Assembly: GCF_051486985.1 (NCBI RefSeq)
Contig: NZ_JAHVDV010000016.1
Span: forward strand, 39,293 to 103,292
Length of the DNA: 64,000 nt
Direction: 5' to 3'
Source of the DNA: CBFFRJ01 sp051486985
Lineage (GTDB): Bacteria; Pseudomonadota; Gammaproteobacteria; Enterobacterales; Enterobacteriaceae
Positions 59,337 to 64,000 of the stretch are shown piece by piece (position 1 is the stretch's first letter; every line of letters starts with the position of its first letter). The translations under genes were made by a program, and so were the position numbers. The notes beneath the pieces were generated by a model. The model made no database searches and had not been told where the DNA came from. It saw only the letters and a list, made by a program, of their open reading frames with translations.

Positions 59337-60509
59337 TTAACCCGCGTTGGCTTTCACGATCTCTTCGATCAGCGTGTTAACCGGCTCCAGATTCAGCTCA
59401 CGCGCATTACTTTCGTAAGCCGGGCGGGTGCGTACCTGACTTGCCAGCACCTGACCGTCACGGTTAGTGGTGTCCACCGTTACCAGAGAGGAGAGACCGA
59501 TACGCAGCGGATGTTCGCTCAACTGCTTTTCATCAAGTTCAATACGTACCGGCAGACGCTGTACCACTTTGATCCAGTTGCCCGTTGCGTTTTGAGCGGG
59601 TAACAGCGAGAAGGCGCTGCCGGTACCCATATCCAGGCCCACGACTTTACCGGTGTACTTCACGTCATCGCCGTAGATATCGCTGACAACGGTTGCGGTC
59701 TGCCCAATACGCATATGGGCCAGCTGCGTCTCTTTAAAGTTAGCATCGACCCATAAACCGGTGGCCGGGACTACGGCCATCAGGGCAGTGGTCGGGCTGA
59801 TCTGGGCACCAGGCTGAACGGCACGACGAGAGACATAGCCCGTGATGGGGCTGACGATTTTGGTGCGTTGCAGGGCAAGCCAGGCGTTACGCACTTCGGC
59901 TGCCGCCTGTTTCACCGCAGGCTGATCTTCCAGTCGGGTATCCATAATCATCGCCTGGTTGGCGTTGTATTGCTGGATGGCGACGTCAAGTTGCGCCTGA
60001 GCGCTGGTAACCGCATCGCGGGCGTGCTGGAGCTCTTCGCGACCAATCAGGTTAGCGCTGCCCAGCGGAACACGGCGGTTAAGGTCAGTTTGCGCCTGTG
60101 CAAGGGCGGTTCTTTGCAGCTCAATACTGGCCTGCAGCTGCTTACCGTTAATCATCAGCTGGCGGGTTTGACGCACGCTTGAGGCGAGCGCCGTCTGCGC
60201 TTTTTCAAACGCCTGTTGGGCATCGGTGGCATCCAGAGTCACCAGAACATCCCCCTGCTTTACATAGTCGGTATTGTCGGCCCAGACTTTCGTCACGCTA
60301 CCGGATACCTGCGCCATGATCTGCACCTGGTTACCTGCCACGTAGGCATCATCGGTCTCTTCAAAATGACGCACCACCAAAAACCAATAAATTCCATATG
60401 CCACGGCAATAACAATAAAGAGCAAGGTCAACAGCAGAAGGGCACCTTTACGTTTACCTTTCTTCTTGACCGGTTGCTGCGGGGCTTGAGTCTCCGCATT
60501 TGCGCTCAT
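59337..60509 (-). CDS. emrA: Multidrug efflux periplasmic adaptor EmrA
   Basis: A 390-residue membrane-fusion protein, starting at MSANAETQ (60509; GGAG upstream), the same length as E. coli. One N-terminal TM (near 25-48) is followed by a lipoyl half (EETDDAYVAGNQVQIMAQV; split around the conserved TDDAYV), a coiled-coil hairpin (about 100-200) and a beta-barrel domain. It links EmrB to TolC. It is in the emrRAB operon. Confidence 0.97.
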   Translation of the reverse strand: MSANAETQAPQQPVKKKGKRKGALLLLTLLFIVIAVAYGIYWFLVVRHFEETDDAYVAGNQVQIMAQVSGSVTKVWADNTDYVKQGDVLVTLDATDAQQAFEKAQTALASSVRQTRQLMINGKQLQASIELQRTALAQAQTDLNRRVPLGSANLIGREELQHARDAVTSAQAQLDVAIQQYNANQAMIMDTRLEDQPAVKQAAAEVRNAWLALQRTKIVSPITGYVSRRAVQPGAQISPTTALMAVVPATGLWVDANFKETQLAHMRIGQTATVVSDIYGDDVKYTGKVVGLDMGTGSAFSLLPAQNATGNWIKVVQRLPVRIELDEKQLSEHPLRIGLSSLVTVDTTNRDGQVLASQVRTRPAYESNARELNLEPVNTLIEEIVKANAG

Positions 60510-60639
60510 GTTTTTCTCCACGATCTTATTTTTTTCTTATCGGCTCAGGCCGACCTCTTTAGTCAGAAAGGCCAGCAGTATGACGTGCCGGCCTGTCAGC
60601 ATTCTTCTTATTAATCTGGATGGTCGGGCAGCTTCAGCC

Positions 60640-61170
60640 TTAGCGCAGCGCCTCTAAAATGACACCGTCTTCATCCATTTGATCAAGGCGTGTAAGAAGC
60701 TTACGGGTGATGTTCTCGAGTTGGCCCTTCTCTTCATTGCTTAAGGAGGACCAGAGTTGGTGCAGGCAGTGATGCTGGGGAGGCAGTACCTGACGCAAGA
60801 ATTCATGGCCTTTGTCCGTCAACTGCAGGTGCAGACAGCGGCGGTCGTTGTTGCTTTCACGGCGTTCAATCCAGCCGCGTTTTTCCAGTTCGTCGGCGAT
60901 ACGGGTCGCATTGGTGCGGGAAGAACCCAGCGCGCTGCTCAGTTCAGAAGGCTGGATGCTGTGGTTTTCCTGCGACTCTAAGGTGATCAACGCCATAAAC
61001 AGTGTTTCGTTAATCCCTTGAGCTTTCAGCATCTTATTGCGGTTTTCCAGCAGTTTTCCCTGCATGTGCATACACAGGCGAGTCAGCAGAATTTCCTGGA
61101 AAGGAAAATCCTCATAACGGCTGGCGCGGAATTTAAGCATTTGTTCAATGGGTGTAAACGAACTATCCAT
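60640..61170 (-). CDS. emrR: MarR-family repressor EmrR (MprA)
   Basis: A 176-residue winged-helix regulator (same as E. coli). It has SSALGSSRTNATRIADELEKRG (recognition helix, near 78-98; contains the A-L-G-S-S-R turn) and the wing DRRCLHLQLTDKG. It represses its own operon, and drugs such as uncouplers release it. It is first in the emrRAB operon. Confidence 0.96.
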   Translation of the reverse strand: MDSSFTPIEQMLKFRASRYEDFPFQEILLTRLCMHMQGKLLENRNKMLKAQGINETLFMALITLESQENHSIQPSELSSALGSSRTNATRIADELEKRGWIERRESNNDRRCLHLQLTDKGHEFLRQVLPPQHHCLHQLWSSLSNEEKGQLENITRKLLTRLDQMDEDGVILEALR

Positions 61171-61260
61171 TTGGGCATAACCTCATTAATTGCAGTCGAT
61201 ATAGTAACGACAGTGACAAATAAAGTAAATGTATTATTTGGTCGAATACATTTGCTTTAG

Positions 61261-61596
61261 TTATGGGACTGTCAGCAGTTTCCAGGCGATTCCGTACGCG
61301 AGGGCGCCGAGTAAAGTCGGAATGATGATGCTTCGCGTCTTCCAGAAACTCAGTCCCAGAACAGCGAAGCCAGTCAGGGTTGGCAGCAGTCTGCGACCAT
61401 CATGGATAACATCCGGTGCGGTTGAGACCACCAGTAATGCGCAGATAGAGGCGATGCCGATGGTGTCAAGCAACACCCCGGTGACGCCGCGTTTGCCCGG
61501 GCGGGGCTGCCCGGAATACAAGCGTAACGGCAAATAGCGAAACAGATAGTTAACGCAGCCGACCAGCAGTCCGAGAAGGAGAACATCGTTACGCAT
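61261..61596 (-). CDS. ygaH: Branched-chain amino-acid exporter subunit YgaH (AzlD-like)
   Basis: A 111-residue protein with four hydrophobic helices and the AzlD motif NYLFRYLPLRL near the N-terminus. It overlaps ygaZ by 8 bases. YgaZH exports L-valine and L-methionine. E. coli YgaH has the same length. Confidence 0.94.
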   Translation of the reverse strand: MRNDVLLLGLLVGCVNYLFRYLPLRLYSGQPRPGKRGVTGVLLDTIGIASICALLVVSTAPDVIHDGRRLLPTLTGFAVLGLSFWKTRSIIIPTLLGALAYGIAWKLLTVP

Positions 61597-62332
61597 CGGG
61601 GGCTCCCTGATAAAACGCCTGCACCAGTGCAGTCAGACAACCGCAGACGATGCCCGCGAGAATGGCCACCGGAATGGAAAACAGGGTGACGCCCGCCAGC
61701 GCGCCGAGCAGGGAGGCGGTGACGCACAGGCTTTGCGTGCGCTGAAAGGAGGCCAGCAGGAAACTCATAAACAGGGCCGGAAGCATAAATCCTAACGCGG
61801 CTTCAACCGCCGGATAGCCCGCAAGCAGCCCATTACCCGAAAAGGCACCGAGAAAAGTGCCTGCCACCCAGGAGAGCCAGGCACTTAGCGCAATGCCCGC
61901 CATCCAGGCTTCACTCCAGCGGCGGTTGTCGCGCACCAGTTTAGCCGTGGCGGCAGCAAAAACTTCATCAGTAAGACCAAAAGCCCAGAGCGCGGTTCTG
62001 GATTTTTTTAATGGCTGTTGAATGCGGCTGCGCAGAGAGGGACCATACAAAACATGGCGGACGTCCATCGCCATCACCGTGAGGGCGGCAATCCAGAGTG
62101 AGCTGCCTGCCGCAAGCATGGCGGTTATGACAAACTGGCTGGCGCCGGCGTAGATAATGCAGGAAAAAAAGAGGCTTTCAAGGGGGGAGAAACCCAGTCT
62201 GGTCGCATTCAGGCCGAATGCAAAGGCAACGGGAACGTAACTGAGTACGATGGGCAGGCTGTCTTTGAACCCTTCGAGAAAGGTGGCGGAAGAGAGAGGA
62301 GTGGACTCCGTACTCGTGGCTGAACTATCCAT
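61589..62332 (-). CDS. ygaZ: Branched-chain amino-acid exporter subunit YgaZ (AzlC-like)
   Basis: A 247-residue membrane protein with AzlC signatures: GFKDSLPIVLSYVPVAFAFG near 19-38 and SCIIYAGASQFV. A short polar Ser/Thr N-terminus precedes the first helix. With YgaH it forms the valine/methionine exporter, an Lrp-responsive system in E. coli. Confidence 0.95.
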   Translation of the reverse strand: MDSSATSTESTPLSSATFLEGFKDSLPIVLSYVPVAFAFGLNATRLGFSPLESLFFSCIIYAGASQFVITAMLAAGSSLWIAALTVMAMDVRHVLYGPSLRSRIQQPLKKSRTALWAFGLTDEVFAAATAKLVRDNRRWSEAWMAGIALSAWLSWVAGTFLGAFSGNGLLAGYPAVEAALGFMLPALFMSFLLASFQRTQSLCVTASLLGALAGVTLFSIPVAILAGIVCGCLTALVQAFYQGAPDA

Positions 62333-62453
62333 AGTCTGTGTTAAATATCACCCACGTTAAAATCACCGGGATAAATAGTGCATTAACCTTAACAGACTAC
62401 GGGGCGCCTTAACACCCCGCTTTTTTGGTGATCGCAGCCATCGCGGCGCGATT

Positions 62454-63638
62454 TTATTCTGCGTCTGACTGGCGATGGTAGCCTCGCCACCAGACCAGCA
62501 GGTTCAGGGCAGCGAAACAGCCGCCGGCGATACTTACCCCTGTCCAGCCTGCCTGTTGCCATGCAGAAGCAGAAATTAACGATCCCGCTGCGCCACCAAT
62601 GAAGTAGCTGGTCATATAACCGGCGGTAAGCCGGTTACGTGCATCCGGTTTAATACGATAAATTACCGTCTGATTAGTGATATGCACGCCCTGTACGGTC
62701 AAATCCAGAACCAGAATCCCGACGATAAGCGCCAGCACCGAACTTTGCCCGAGGCCGATGACCAGCCAGGACAAAAACAGCAGGGCGAGAGAGACAGTGG
62801 TAGTGAGATGGGCTTTCCCTTTGTCAGCCAGACCACCAAAGGGACGCGCGCCGAGCGCACCCGCCGCCCCAACCAGCCCGAACAGGCCAATAACGCCCTC
62901 TGAGAAATTGAACGGCGGTGCAGCGAGCAGGAAGGCCATTGAGGTCCAGAGAATGCTGAAGTTGGCGAAGGAGAGGCAGCCCAGTAACGCACGGGTTCGC
63001 AACAGCTTTTCTTTTGCAAACAGGGTAAAAATGGACTTCAGAAGCTGCGGATAATTCAGGTGGTTATCCTGTTTGACTCTGGGCAGCCCACGCCACAGGG
63101 CGATAGCCATCATTACCATCAGCACGCTGGCGACCCAGTAGACCGTTCGCCAGCCCCCTAAACCTGCCAGCAGGCCGGCGACAGTTCGGGCCAGCAAAAT
63201 GCCGAGCAGCAGGCCGCTCATGATGGTGCCGATGACTTTACCCCGTTTTGCCGGCGTCGCCAGCGTAGCAGCCAGCGGCACGAGGATCTGTGCCACCACC
63301 GAAAATAGCCCCGTCAGCGCGGTGCCCAGAATCATCATCCCCAGCGTGGTGCTGCTCGCCGTAATCAACATGCCACCCGCCGCCAGCAGCGTCATGGTGA
63401 CAATCAGCCGCCTGCGCTCAAACATATCCCCCAGCGGCACCAGAAAGAGCAAACCAGCGGCATAGCCAAGCTGCGCGGCAGTGACAATAAATCCTGCCTG
63501 ATTAGGTGAGAGTGAAAAGGCGCGGGCAATCGCGTCAAGCAGCGGTTGCGCGTAATAATTATTGGCAACGGAGAGCCCCGTGGCGATGGACATGAGCGCA
63601 ATCAGCGCCGGGCTAAGCCCTTGATCTGTTTTTGTCAT
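62454..63638 (-). CDS. ygaY: MFS transporter YgaY
   Basis: A 394-residue, 12-TM major facilitator. The loop 2-3 motif GDMFERRRLI (near 70) and LGARPFGGLADKGKAH-type loop 8-9 motif are present. It sits next to ygaZ exactly where E. coli carries ygaY, which is a pseudogene in K-12; here the frame is intact. The substrate is unknown. The N-terminus (MTKTDQGLSPALIALM) is short and starts the first helix. Confidence 0.88.
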   Translation of the reverse strand: MTKTDQGLSPALIALMSIATGLSVANNYYAQPLLDAIARAFSLSPNQAGFIVTAAQLGYAAGLLFLVPLGDMFERRRLIVTMTLLAAGGMLITASSTTLGMMILGTALTGLFSVVAQILVPLAATLATPAKRGKVIGTIMSGLLLGILLARTVAGLLAGLGGWRTVYWVASVLMVMMAIALWRGLPRVKQDNHLNYPQLLKSIFTLFAKEKLLRTRALLGCLSFANFSILWTSMAFLLAAPPFNFSEGVIGLFGLVGAAGALGARPFGGLADKGKAHLTTTVSLALLFLSWLVIGLGQSSVLALIVGILVLDLTVQGVHITNQTVIYRIKPDARNRLTAGYMTSYFIGGAAGSLISASAWQQAGWTGVSIAGGCFAALNLLVWWRGYHRQSDAE

Positions 63639-63767
63639 TTTTCTTTGAATGATTCGTTAGCTGATTATTTTGTAGAAACCAATAATAACGAATGAGGGGA
63701 AAAATGTGAGCGCGATCGCGTGTCGGTTAGTGCGGTCAGGCAGGCGTGCGGTCTGATGGCCTCACCC

Positions 63768-63980
63768 TCAAGGGCTGATGAATTCCCGGTAATATGACCT
63801 TTTACAGCGATACCACGGCGAAATGAGAACAAAACAGTCACCGCGATGACTGGGTCCGGCTGAAAATCGATGAGGCGTTGACGGCTGACCGGGGCCGCCC
63901 GCAGGGAAGCGGGCGGAGGGGATAGCCTGCAGGGAGGCAGGCTGGTCCCCGACCCGATAGTCAGACGACATAAGCATCAT
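63768..63980 (-). CDS. Hypothetical 70-codon ORF at the window edge
   Basis: This frame starts ATGATGCTTATG (63980) and encodes an Arg/Ser/Pro-rich peptide without a motif, signal peptide or membrane segment. No good Shine-Dalgarno site is seen. It covers the two hairpins, which suggests a structured RNA or a repeat-derived frame instead of a gene. Confidence 0.2.
   Translation of the reverse strand: MMLMSSDYRVGDQPASLQAIPSARFPAGGPGQPSTPHRFSAGPSHRGDCFVLISPWYRCKRSYYREFISP
63895..63943. repeat. Two tandem hairpins with AGGGA loops
   Basis: CCGCCCGC-AGGGAA-GCGGGCGG (63895-63916) and AGCCTGC-AGGGAG-GCAGGCT (63924-63943), 7 bases apart. Both loops are AGGGA plus a purine. On the plus strand these loops resemble CsrA-binding GGA loops. 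Confidence 0.7.
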
Positions 63981-64000
63981 GGACCGCGAAGCGGCGATTT

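Larger units (their letters stand above)
63639..64000. other. 362-bp end region with no confident gene
   Basis: Upstream of ygaY. In E. coli proX lies beyond this point; no proX sequence is seen before the window ends. It holds two tandem hairpins near 63895-63943. GC content and repeated motifs differ from the AT-rich stretch next to ygaY. Confidence 0.5.

Noticed and set aside
1..64000. CRISPR arrays, insertion sequences, prophage genes
   Set aside because: No regularly spaced direct repeats, transposase or integrase motifs were seen; the only tandem repeat is the tRNA array.

Overview
The window is chromosomal DNA from an enterobacterium, most likely Enterobacter or a close relative (Lelliottia, Leclercia). 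The core genes norR-norVW, mltB, pncC, recA-recX, alaS, csrA, serV-argVYZQ, yqaB-yqaA, gshA, micA, luxS and emrRAB-ygaHZ-ygaY have near-E. coli protein lengths and lie in E. coli order. Genes that flank these blocks in E. coli (srl/gut between mltB and norR, hypF-hydN between norW and ascG, and the hyc/hyp cluster) are absent and replaced by compact gaps or other genes.

Layout: 1-7.2 kb holds the end of a MocR-type regulator/aminotransferase, a PQQ dehydrogenase made of two separate polypeptides, a flagellar-regulon chemoreceptor with a sigma-28 promoter, and an OBAP-like lipoprotein coupled to an MBL-fold hydrolase. 7.3-23.8 kb is an eleven-gene minus-strand cluster around SrfA/SrfB/SrfC. 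Eight junctions are overlapping or very close. It encodes an actin/Hsp70-like ATPase (SrfB), a P-loop GTPase-like protein (SrfC), single-pass proteins with periplasmic domains (one TerD-like), a secreted vWA protein, a MacB/LolCDE-type ABC transporter, an FGE-like secreted protein without the catalytic cysteines, and two coiled-coil lipoproteins. I read this as one envelope-spanning machine of unknown function and the best candidate here for an undescribed system.

24.4-32.5 kb carries a bestrophin channel, dsbG, ygbA with an NsrR-like dyad, an SOS-controlled SymE-like toxin, and the asc beta-glucoside operon with its repressor. 32.5-41.4 kb carries the NO-reductase genes with three perfect NorR enhancer sites, mltB, and a metal ABC importer (probably zinc) behind a perfect Zur-like palindrome and a 33-codon coupled ORF. 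41.4-50.7 kb is the conserved recA-to-luxS core, with five tRNA genes and the MicA sRNA.

50.7-57.8 kb, between luxS and emrB, is accessory. It has an AraC-family regulator, a long-form 2-isopropylmalate synthase, a lipoprotein coupled to a large coiled-coil FKBP-like protein, and a two-gene RNA repair operon (HD-Pnk plus RNA ligase). 57.8-63.6 kb is emrRAB, the ygaZH amino-acid exporter and an MFS transporter. The last 360 bases have no confident gene but contain two tandem hairpins with AGGGA loops.

All family assignments come from reading motifs by eye; no database search was run.
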